Shown piece by piece: positions 1 through 5,977 of a DNA stretch of 7,090 nucleotides; position 1 is the first letter of the stretch; each line of letters opens with the position of its first letter. Below the pieces are notes generated by a model. That model was given only the letters and a program-made list of their open reading frames with translations, was not told the DNA's origin and did not search any database. Made by a program: the position numbers and the translations under genes. The stretch comes from Pirellulaceae bacterium (GTDB lineage: Bacteria > Planctomycetota > Planctomycetia > Pirellulales > Pirellulaceae). Where the stretch lies: NCBI GenBank assembly GCA_030744095.1, contig JASLRF010000479.1:1-7090 (forward strand). Direction: 5' to 3'.

Positions 1-66
1 CTTAACTTCAGAAGCGGCAAGATTTGAAAGCTGGACGATCTCCTTGTGGGAGAGGGAAAGGAAAAA

Positions 67-138
67 TGAACAGGAGGACGCAGAGGAAACAGAGACAGCA
101 GAATCGGGAACTCTGCTTCCTCTGCGCTCTCCTGTTCA
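67..138. repeat. Imperfect palindromic (REP-like) intergenic repeat
   Basis: Two arms, 67-94 and 111-138, are reverse complements over 28 bp with only three mismatches, separated by a 16-nt spacer. Each arm is built from purine-rich units containing GCAGAGG and ACAGAG. As single-stranded DNA or RNA it would form one long hairpin. No T-run follows it on the plus strand. On the minus strand a short T-tract (complement of 62-66) follows the stem, so termination of an unseen minus-strand transcript is possible. I consider a dispersed REP-like repeat more likely, because from memory similar 'CRCAGAGG' units recur between genes in planctomycetes and some other phyla; I could not check this. Confidence 0.7.
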
Positions 139-201
139 AAACCTGCATTCAGCCATGAGAACACAAACCTAGGATGCTCCGGCAATACAAACGTCTCAAT
201 T

Positions 202-207
202 AGGAGG
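202..207 (+). promoter_or_regulatory. Strong Shine-Dalgarno site for the nitrilase gene
   Basis: A perfect AGGAGG lies 7 nt before the ATG at 215. It fixes that start over the internal in-frame ATG (Met11). Confidence 0.85.
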
Positions 208-214
208 CCATTTA

Positions 215-1108
215 ATGCAATCGATTCGAGTCGCTGCAGTCAGCATGAATAGCCCGCTGGGTCAACAGGAAGAAACGCTTCAGCGAATTTGTGATTTTTG
301 CGAAGGTGCGGCGAACGAAAAGGCCGAACTCGTGCTCTTTCCCGAACTCGTCATTCATGGACACTGTACCCCCAATACCTGGGAAGTCGCGGAACCTATT
401 CCGGACGGTCCGAGTGTTCAACGCCTTGCCGAGTTCGCAAGACGATTTGGGCTTTTCCTTTCAGCCGGTCTGAGCGAAAAGGAAAACGACATTGTCTTCA
501 ATACACAAGTCCTGGTTGGCCCTGGTGGCTATATTGGCCGACAACGCAAACTGCACACGTCGCGTGATGAATCGTTCTTTTACAAAGGTGGACGTGACAT
601 TGAAGTATTCGATATCGGGAAGTGCAAGGTCGCCAGCGTTATCTGCTATGACAACCAGTTCCCGGAAATCGCCCGCATCGCGGCACTCAAAGGAGCAGAC
701 GTAATCCTCATGCCACACGCCGCACGCGAAGGACGCTGGGACGACACTCCCGAATCCGAGGCCGCCGCACGACGCCACATCCTCGACTACTTCAGCGGGT
801 ATCGGCAGCGTGCACGTGAAAACGCGTGCTTTTGTGTCTACACAGATCAGGCGGGCATCGCCGGCTACGTTGATTCCCTGCCGCGAGATCATCTCAATCA
901 GCCGCATCATCCCGGCGGCGCAATGATCATTGCTCCCAACGGCACAATTCTGAAGCACGCGCAGCTCGACAGAATCCGCGACGAGATGATCGTCCAGCAA
1001 CTCGAATCCTCGCAACTTGCCGAATGCCGCAGCCATCCGAACTACACACTTCGCACGCGCCGACCGGAGTTGTTCGGCGAACTCGTGCGCGACCAACTGA
1101 CCGGTTGA
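215..1108 (+). CDS. Nitrilase-superfamily carbon-nitrogen hydrolase
   Basis: This is a 297-residue, probably cytoplasmic amidohydrolase of the nitrilase/omega-amidase/N-carbamoylase superfamily, which hydrolyses non-peptide C-N bonds through a Cys-Glu-Lys triad. All three catalytic residues are visible: Glu44 in LFPEL, Lys112 in RKLH and Cys144 in VICYDNQFPE. The accessory Glu119 (DESFFYKGG) is also in its usual place. Length is normal for a single-domain member, and there is no signal peptide or membrane segment. An insert at about residues 171-200 (REGRWDD...) and the histidine-rich DHLNQPHHPGG segment line the likely substrate side, so the exact substrate cannot be assigned. The start is supported by AGGAGG 7 nt upstream. 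Only 36 nt separate it from the likely start of the penicillin-acylase-like gene on the same strand, suggesting one transcript. Candidates include an aliphatic amidase or an N-carbamoyl-amino-acid hydrolase; the family is near certain, the reaction is not. Confidence 0.93.
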   Translation: MQSIRVAAVSMNSPLGQQEETLQRICDFCEGAANEKAELVLFPELVIHGHCTPNTWEVAEPIPDGPSVQRLAEFARRFGLFLSAGLSEKENDIVFNTQVLVGPGGYIGRQRKLHTSRDESFFYKGGRDIEVFDIGKCKVASVICYDNQFPEIARIAALKGADVILMPHAAREGRWDDTPESEAAARRHILDYFSGYRQRARENACFCVYTDQAGIAGYVDSLPRDHLNQPHHPGGAMIIAPNGTILKHAQLDRIRDEMIVQQLESSQLAECRSHPNYTLRTRRPELFGELVRDQLTG

Positions 1109-1130
1109 TACAAACTCGCTGCCGTTTCTC

Positions 1131-1147
1131 AGAGGGTGAAGACTATG
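1131..1147 (+). promoter_or_regulatory. Ribosome binding site deciding the acylase start
   Basis: The purine stretch AGAGGG (1131-1136) is 8 nt before the ATG at 1145. The longer reading from GTG at 1136 would use part of this site as its start codon and has only pyrimidine-rich sequence upstream. I therefore prefer ATG 1145. Confidence 0.65.
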
Positions 1148-3583
1148 GATGGTGTTGCCACCGAAATGCTCAAACAACTGGGCGCCGGAATCCCCATCGC
1201 TGCCGTTTGTAAAACTGCCGGTTGGACGCGCGCCGAATTCGATCAATGGTGGCGGGAGTGTGTCGCAAAGCGAGTACCAGTTGCCAGTGGAGACGTCCGC
1301 GCGGCGGTGAAGGCAGCAGTGAGCATCCAGCGCGATCAGCGAGGCATTCCGCACATCCACGCCGAGAACGACGAAGACTTGTTCGTAGGGCTCGGCTACG
1401 CCATGGCGCAGGATCGACTGTTCCAGCTGGATTACCTGCGACGCAAAGGCGCTGGAAGCCTGGCGGAAGTGTTGGGGGTGGAGGCTCTGCAATCGGATCT
1501 GCTCGCGAGGACGGTCGGCCTGCGCCGCATCGCCGAAACCGAATGGAGGCGGTTACCAGAAACAGTGCAGACGCTGCTGACTTCGTTCACCGCTGGTATC
1601 AACGCTGTCATCGAGCAATCGACGGGTAACCTGCCGATCGAGTTCGACTTGCTTGACTACCGGCCCGCACCGTGGACCGAAATCGATTGTCTGACAATTG
1701 AGAGCGACCTTCGCTGGTATCTTACTGGCCGCTTCCCTGTCATCGTCATTCCAGAATTGGTCAAACGAAGTTTAGGAGACGGCGATTTGAGACGGGAGTT
1801 TCACTGCGGTGAAGCGCTCGACGAGTACCTTTTGCCGCCTGACGGTTATCCGAAGACGAGGCCCGAGCGAACTACCGAATCCATTGGTCCGCCAATGGGC
1901 GGTTTCGACGATGGGACCGGTAGTAACAACTGGGTCGTCGGCGGAAAGTTGACCGAAAGTGGCAAGCCACTCGTCGCCAGCGACCCACACATTGCGATCG
2001 AGGCGGTATCCTGTTGGTATCAAGCCCACCTTCACGGCGGTTCGTTCAACGTTGCCGGCATGACCCACGTCGGGATGCCGGCGATCATGTTCGGCCGCAA
2101 CGAAAAGGTAGCCTGGGGCATTACGAACAACATCTGCTCGATCCGGGATCTCTATCAAGAGAAGACTGACCCCGATCACCCAGGCTGTTTTCTCTTTAAT
2201 GGCCAGTGGGAGCCGTGGCGCGAACGCACCGAAGAGATCGTCGTTCGCCATGCGGAGCCGGTCACGAAGACGGTTCGCTTTTCTCGCAACGGCCCAATTG
2301 TCGACGAACTGTTGCCATCACCCGCTGACAAGACCGGTCCAGTCTCATTGCGATGGCTTGGAAATCACGAGGGTGGCTGGCTGACGGCACTGCTTGGCAT
2401 GGACCGTGCTCGCAACGTAGCCGATTTCAACGAGTCGTTGCGGCCGTGGCACGTGCCGACATTTTCGCTTGTCTTTGCCGATACCGAAGGCCATATCGGC
2501 CTCAAGATCAGCGGTCGTATTCCAGTTCGCAATATCGTTGAGCGGGGCTATCGCCCTGGATACGATCCGGCGCATCAATGGGGCGGTCTTATCTCCTTTG
2601 AAGACATGCCAGGTGTGATCGATCCCGATCAAGGGTTCGCCGCGACGGCCAACAATCCTCTCGCCACGACGGACTATCCGTATCCGCTTTCGTGTACTGC
2701 GCCTGCTGGATACCGCGCTCGTCACATTCGCGAGATGATCGAGTCCCACGAACCGGCAACCATCAATTCCGACGACTTCCGCAATATGCAATTCGATGTG
2801 CTCTCCCTTCGAGCCGTGAACTGCCTCCCGCCCCTTCTCGCCATCCTCGATGCCGCGTCGGAAGAGGATGAACGAACTCGGTCAGCGATCGACGCGCTGA
2901 GCGCTTGGGACGGAAACGTACTTCCCAAGTCGATTGGCCCGACAGTTTTCAATGTTTTCTTCACCTATTGGACGCGAACGGTCGTTGCGGCGCGCTTTGA
3001 CGAGGATGCTCGGCCCCTGGTAGCGATGGGTGCCGAAGGCCTTGCGGCACGACTGCTTGCCGAAGACCAGCATGGGTGGTTTGCAGGCGGTGATCGAGAC
3101 GAACGTGTTCGTGCGGCCTTTCAACAAGCACTGGCGGATCTCACGCAGCGGCTTGGACCATCCGTTGCTGACTGGCAGTGGGAGAGGTTGCACCGCTTGA
3201 CGATGGGCCACGTTCTGGCCTCACGTGGCGATCTGGCGGAACTGCTCAACTACGCTGGTATGGGTGTGCGGGGTGACATGCAATCGGTCTGTAACACCGG
3301 CAGTGGGCCCGACTGGTCGGCGACGACAGGTGGCGGCTTCCGCATGATTGCCGATCTGTCTGACTCGACGACGCTTCGAACCGTCGATGCACCCAGTCAG
3401 TCGGGACATCCCGGCAGCCCGCACTACGAGGATCAACTCGATGATTGGCTGGCGGGCAGCTACCACGACCTTCCGCTTGCCCGAGAACGCAATGCCGTTG
3501 ACGCCAGCCTCACGTTGCAGCCAGGCTTCCCAAGCGCGGCCTCTGGCCGCGACCAAGGAGGGTCTTCGAACACCACAAAGTAG
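1145..3583 (+). CDS. Penicillin-acylase-family Ntn hydrolase with HTH-like N-terminus
   Basis: The product is 812 residues (numbered from ATG 1145; a GTG at 1136 would add three). Family members are made as a precursor and cleave themselves before a serine, which becomes the N-terminal nucleophile of the beta chain and hydrolyses N-acyl amides such as beta-lactam side chains, acyl-homoserine lactones or N-acyl amino acids. The predicted cut is Gly259/Ser260 in GTGSNNWVVGG, giving alpha and beta chains of about 259 and 553 residues. Supporting motifs are RDQRGIPHIHA (63-73), GYAMAQDRLFQLD (84-96), FGRNEKVAWGITNN, RNGPIVDE, ATANNPL with Asn503 as likely oxyanion-hole Asn, HRLTMGH (from His683), and the C-terminal QSGHPGSPHYEDQLDDW. 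Length is close to the roughly 850 residues usual for the family. Most relatives are exported, but no signal peptide is visible here; residues 5-40 resemble a helix-turn-helix instead. It probably shares a transcript with the upstream nitrilase. The substrate is unknown. Confidence 0.92.
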   Translation: MDGVATEMLKQLGAGIPIAAVCKTAGWTRAEFDQWWRECVAKRVPVASGDVRAAVKAAVSIQRDQRGIPHIHAENDEDLFVGLGYAMAQDRLFQLDYLRRKGAGSLAEVLGVEALQSDLLARTVGLRRIAETEWRRLPETVQTLLTSFTAGINAVIEQSTGNLPIEFDLLDYRPAPWTEIDCLTIESDLRWYLTGRFPVIVIPELVKRSLGDGDLRREFHCGEALDEYLLPPDGYPKTRPERTTESIGPPMGGFDDGTGSNNWVVGGKLTESGKPLVASDPHIAIEAVSCWYQAHLHGGSFNVAGMTHVGMPAIMFGRNEKVAWGITNNICSIRDLYQEKTDPDHPGCFLFNGQWEPWRERTEEIVVRHAEPVTKTVRFSRNGPIVDELLPSPADKTGPVSLRWLGNHEGGWLTALLGMDRARNVADFNESLRPWHVPTFSLVFADTEGHIGLKISGRIPVRNIVERGYRPGYDPAHQWGGLISFEDMPGVIDPDQGFAATANNPLATTDYPYPLSCTAPAGYRARHIREMIESHEPATINSDDFRNMQFDVLSLRAVNCLPPLLAILDAASEEDERTRSAIDALSAWDGNVLPKSIGPTVFNVFFTYWTRTVVAARFDEDARPLVAMGAEGLAARLLAEDQHGWFAGGDRDERVRAAFQQALADLTQRLGPSVADWQWERLHRLTMGHVLASRGDLAELLNYAGMGVRGDMQSVCNTGSGPDWSATTGGGFRMIADLSDSTTLRTVDAPSQSGHPGSPHYEDQLDDWLAGSYHDLPLARERNAVDASLTLQPGFPSAASGRDQGGSSNTTK

Positions 3584-3648
3584 AGATCATTGTATGACGC
3601 AAAGAAATTGACCGTTAGTATCACGGAGTGTGCCTACTACCTTGGTGT

Positions 3649-3662
3649 GGGCGTCGACGCCC
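3649..3662. repeat. Perfect 14-bp GC-rich palindrome
   Basis: GGGCGTCGACGCCC is fully self-complementary. As RNA it would form a 5-bp GC stem with a UCGA loop, 65 nt after the acylase stop. There is no following T-tract, so a terminator role is weakly supported; a protein-binding site is equally possible. Confidence 0.5.
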
Positions 3663-3725
3663 GTTGATAACGTTGATGTAAACCATGATAGAAACGATTG
3701 TTAGGAATATCCTTCGTCGCAAAGT

Positions 3726-3891
3726 GGCGCTGTCCAACTAAAAAGCTTGTATCAGGTTCTTCTTTACAAATGAGTCAAGTTTTCAGCGACGGGCACCGAC
3801 CGCAGGTTGGTCGGGGAGCGCGTCGCTGCAATCGAGCGATAGCTCGCGCCGGTCCGAGGCACAGCCTCGCAAGTTATAGTTAGACACAGCC
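3726..3891. repeat. Structured inverted-repeat element, attC-like
   Basis: The outer ends pair: TGTCCAAC (3731-3738) with GTTAGACA (3879-3886), allowing one G-T, plus GGC (3726-3728) with GCC (3889-3891). GTCCAAC fits the attC inverse core RYYYAAC, and GTTAGAC fits the core GTTRRRY. Inward, unpaired spacers of unequal length (3739-3744 and 3874-3878) are followed by a second paired box (CTTG 3746-3749 with CAAG 3870-3873), the R-spacer-L layout expected of attC. The interior holds three hairpins: CAGCGACG (3784-3791) with CGTCGCTG (3821-3828) enclosing CCGACC/GGTCGG; CGAGC/GCTCG (3833-3846); and CGAGGC/GCCTCG (3855-3869). The core-to-core length of 154 bp is at or above the upper range of known attC sites, and no integrase gene is visible. 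Alternatives are a short non-autonomous repeat, a structured RNA, or a two-way transcript end. I am confident of the fold, much less of the attC identity. Confidence 0.7.
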
Positions 3892-3975
3892 ACTCTTGTG
3901 CATGGTTACCGATACCTTCAACGACTTGAAGCGCCGGTGAGCACTTCGCGCGACCAAGCCTTCCGCGTTCGTTTG

Positions 3976-3994
3976 TCCACTTCGGAGAGGTGGA
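3976..3994. other. Hairpin downstream of the anti-sigma-like gene
   Basis: TCCACTTC (3976-3983) and GAGGTGGA (3987-3994) pair over 8 bp with one wobble around a 3-nt loop. It lies beyond the 3' end of the minus-strand gene. No U-run follows, so at most it is a transcript-end or stabilising stem. Confidence 0.45.
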
Positions 3995-4007
3995 ATTCGT
4001 TGAGAGG

Positions 4008-4026
4008 CGGACGAAACCTTCGTCTG
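4008..4026 (-). terminator. Possible weak terminator of the anti-sigma-like gene
   Basis: Starting 4 nt past the TAA stop on the minus strand, an 8-bp stem (core GACGAA/TTCGTC, 4010-4015 with 4019-4024) closes a 3-nt loop. The position suits a terminator, but there is no T-tract after it, so intrinsic termination is doubtful. Confidence 0.35.
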
Positions 4027-4030
4027 GCAG

Positions 4031-5194
4031 TTACTTGTCGCCTGGTTTCTGAGCGTTCTCGGGAAAACCGCGGTTGAGATTGCGGCGGATCACCAGGATT
4101 TCGTAGACGGGCTCCCCAGAATCCTCCACGGTCTCATCGTTGGCAATGCCTTGCTTCGGTTGATTGCCACCGAAGTCCAATGGAATCGGAAAACTGAAAC
4201 CAGTGGCTGATTCGCCGCGTTTCGTTTCATTCGGAACCAAACTCGCTTTGAGCCCTGGCGTAGGGAATTTGGCAAGGAAACCGCTCCGGCTCGAATGCAG
4301 CGTAACGCCAATATTCAATCGGTACGCATACGAGCCGGGCGACCCCGGATTCTCGGACTTTGCCAACGACCACGAGCGTTCACCAATCGAATTCAAGCAT
4401 CGTTTTGTTTCCGGCTTGATCGCAACGTCTATTACGATGTGAACTTGTTCGTCACGTCGCCAATTCCAGTAGATCTCGTCAATTTGAGCATCAGTCCCCT
4501 GAACGTAGACCATATCAACGACGTCGAATTGCTCGTTCGCTCTACTCGCATCAGTCTGATTGACGCCCGCGGCAAACCGAGTATCCAATAGGTCCTTTTG
4601 AAGATCGTCATCCAATTGCACGCCTTCCCTACGCGGCTCAAAGGCAATTCCAGCCTGCCTCAGTGTCTTGCCAAATGCGTCTCCACGTTGGCCCTGATTC
4701 GTGATTGCCAAGTCGTACACCATGATCATCTTCGGCACAGGACGTTGTGGAGCGATCACCAGGATATTGTCCTCCGGCAACGGAGTGTCCTCCGACACGA
4801 CCTCGGACCCGTTGGGATCTGGATTCTCGACAATCTCCTCGTCTCGCTGATTGATAGCGATGACCAAGGCAACCACCAGCACGGCCGCAACCGTGGCTGC
4901 AATCGTGGCAATGCGGAGCCAATTTGCGGTAACGGCCGAGCCAGCCGTGCCTGTCGCGACAGCTTGGGTCGCACAACGCCGTTCTGCCTCTCGCACAACC
5001 CGTTCGTGAAAATCGTCTGCCAGGGTAAAACGGGGAATTGCACGCAAACGCGCTTGGACTTGCTTCAACGACTCAAACGACGTACGTGTTTCGGGCGAGT
5101 CCGCCAAGGCTCGCTCAACCTTGGCGCGCTCCTCGTCGGTCACCTCATTGTCGAGGTAAGCGCTTAGCAGTTCGTCGTTTACGCGGTCTGACAT
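4031..5194 (-). CDS. Orphan transmembrane anti-sigma-factor-like protein
   Basis: The product is 387 residues. Residues 8-54 (ELLSAYLDNEVTDEERAKVE...) match the start of anti-sigma domains of the zf-HC2/RseA type: an acidic helix, a 'D(N/G)E(V/L)' turn, then a charged helix. The HxxxCxxC zinc motif is absent, so this would be a zinc-free version. One hydrophobic segment at about 92-114 (IATIAATVAAVLVVALVIAI) predicts an inner-membrane protein with the N-terminal domain in the cytoplasm and about 270 residues outside. The outer part (from residue 116) opens with an acidic, proline-containing linker; I do not recognise its fold. Such proteins hold an ECF sigma factor at the membrane until an envelope signal releases it. 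No sigma gene is adjacent. An ECF-type promoter lies upstream, and the weak GGTGG ribosome site can pair with CCACC in a hairpin just before the start. Confidence 0.72.
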   Translation of the reverse strand: MSDRVNDELLSAYLDNEVTDEERAKVERALADSPETRTSFESLKQVQARLRAIPRFTLADDFHERVVREAERRCATQAVATGTAGSAVTANWLRIATIAATVAAVLVVALVIAINQRDEEIVENPDPNGSEVVSEDTPLPEDNILVIAPQRPVPKMIMVYDLAITNQGQRGDAFGKTLRQAGIAFEPRREGVQLDDDLQKDLLDTRFAAGVNQTDASRANEQFDVVDMVYVQGTDAQIDEIYWNWRRDEQVHIVIDVAIKPETKRCLNSIGERSWSLAKSENPGSPGSYAYRLNIGVTLHSSRSGFLAKFPTPGLKASLVPNETKRGESATGFSFPIPLDFGGNQPKQGIANDETVEDSGEPVYEILVIRRNLNRGFPENAQKPGDK

Positions 5195-5204
5195 GACGTG
5201 GATT

Positions 5205-5221
5205 CCACCAAATTGAGGTGG
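5205..5221 (-). promoter_or_regulatory. Hairpin covering the anti-sigma-like ribosome site
   Basis: On the minus strand CCACC, a 7-nt loop and GGTGG form a 5-bp GC-rich stem. GGTGG is the only SD-like sequence ahead of the ATG at 5194, 10 nt away, so folding could dampen translation. A second symmetry, GTGGA-T-TCCAC (5198-5208), overlaps it. Function is inferred only. Confidence 0.35.
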
Positions 5222-5265
5222 CGTTTCAAATTAATGTCACGATTCTGGAGTTTATCGGTCAAATT

Positions 5266-5294
5266 TTCGACGCAGCGCCAAAATGAAAAGTTCC
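5266..5294 (-). promoter_or_regulatory. ECF-sigma-type promoter of the anti-sigma-like gene
   Basis: Reading the minus strand, GGAACTT (5294-5288) is followed after 15 nt by CGTCGAA (5272-5266). This matches the general ECF/sigma-E pattern of a GGAAC-type -35 box and a CGTC-type -10 box at the expected spacing. Transcription would begin near 5260, giving a leader of about 65 nt before the ATG at 5194. Confidence 0.6.
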
Positions 5295-5509
5295 TCGACC
5301 CTTAAAAATATCGGTCGACTGGCCGAGTTTAAGTCGCCAAGCCCCATCTTTTCCCAGGATTGAATCTATGTCAATTAGATTGCGCATTAGCTCTTTTGAG
5401 TGGTTTTTCCAAGAGCCTCCAAGAACAAGGGGTTCTGCGGCTGTTATCCGCCATTATCCTTGCCAGCACTTACCCCGACCGGCCTCTCGCTAGCGTCTTG
5501 CAGCCCGGG

Positions 5510-5977
5510 TCAATCTGCCAACTGTCCATCATTTTCGGAAGAATTCTCTGGGCGCTCCATGAACGACGTGAGAATGATCTGGGCGGCAAGCATATCGCGG
5601 CGTTTCTTGCGCTGTTTGTGGGTCAATTCCACCTCCCCCATCAACGCATCTGCCGCGACGGTCGAAAACCGTTCATCGTGGAATACGACGGGAGAACCAG
5701 TTTGGCGGGCAAGCCAAGCTCCAAAATCCCGCGCCTCCTTCGATTTCTGGCTTTCGTCGCCAGACATGTGAATGGGGAGGCCAACCACAAAACCAGCAAC
5801 ACGTTCTTCTTCGACAAGCCGCCGAAAATAGGTCGCATCGGCAACTTCTCCACGTCGCGTGTAGTTGTCCAACGGACTTGCGATTGATCGACTGGGATCC
5901 GTGATCGCGATACCGATTCGGACATGGCCAAAATCCACTCCTGCGATTCGGCCATCCGAGGGGAATTGATCCGTCAC
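5510..5977 (-). CDS. ruvX: RuvX/YqgF-family RNase H-fold nuclease
   Basis: A 155-residue RNase H-like protein of the YqgF family (also named putative Holliday junction resolvase RuvX or pre-16S rRNA nuclease), a near-universal bacterial cytoplasmic protein linked to 16S rRNA 5'-end processing. The acidic catalytic set is complete: Asp15 in GVDFGHVRIGIA, Glu102 in FHDERFST and Asp128 in RRDMLAAQIIL. The family loop appears as GLPIHMSGDES (66-76). Length is typical, with a short acidic, probably disordered tail after residue 141. The start is GTG, and its first bases form GTGA with the TGA stop of the upstream lipase-like gene. No good ribosome site precedes it, so translation probably depends on coupling to that gene. 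Confidence 0.95.
   Translation of the reverse strand: MTDQFPSDGRIAGVDFGHVRIGIAITDPSRSIASPLDNYTRRGEVADATYFRRLVEEERVAGFVVGLPIHMSGDESQKSKEARDFGAWLARQTGSPVVFHDERFSTVAADALMGEVELTHKQRKKRRDMLAAQIILTSFMERPENSSENDGQLAD

Larger units (their letters stand above)
3584..4030. other. Non-coding gap between convergent genes
   Basis: This 447-bp stretch separates the 3' ends of the acylase and anti-sigma-like genes. I see no convincing gene: the only open frame of note (3698-3883) needs a TTG start, lacks a ribosome site and runs through hairpin sequence. The gap contains a GC-rich palindrome at 3649-3662, the structured attC-like element at 3726-3891, and hairpins at 3976-3994 and 4008-4026. No classic stem plus U-tract terminator is present, although the hairpins may help end the converging transcripts. 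Confidence 0.7.
5195..5509. other. Non-coding gap upstream of the anti-sigma-like gene
   Basis: This 315-bp stretch separates the ruvX stop from the anti-sigma-like start, both on the minus strand. It holds the ECF-type promoter and a small hairpin at the ribosome site. It also contains TATCGGTC in direct repeat at 5253-5260 and 5309-5316. No sigma-factor gene or small gene is visible, and I see no clear terminator after ruvX. Confidence 0.65.

Noticed and set aside
461..1492. A 343-codon open frame on the minus strand
   Set aside because: It lies antisense to the nitrilase, which has all its catalytic motifs, and to the start of the acylase. Its translation shows no recognisable domain and is a codon-bias shadow.
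3649..3662. The GC palindrome as an intrinsic terminator of the acylase gene
   Set aside because: The stem is only 5 bp and no T-tract follows; I kept it as a palindrome only.
3698..3883. A 61-codon open frame in the convergent gap
   Set aside because: It uses a TTG start without a ribosome site and runs through the hairpins of the structured element.
4598..5167. A 189-codon open frame on the plus strand
   Set aside because: It is antisense to the anti-sigma-like gene, which has a coherent domain and membrane layout. The translation is rich in Cys, His and Arg without family features.
5360..5887. A 175-codon open frame on the plus strand
   Set aside because: Most of it is antisense to ruvX, whose catalytic motifs are intact.
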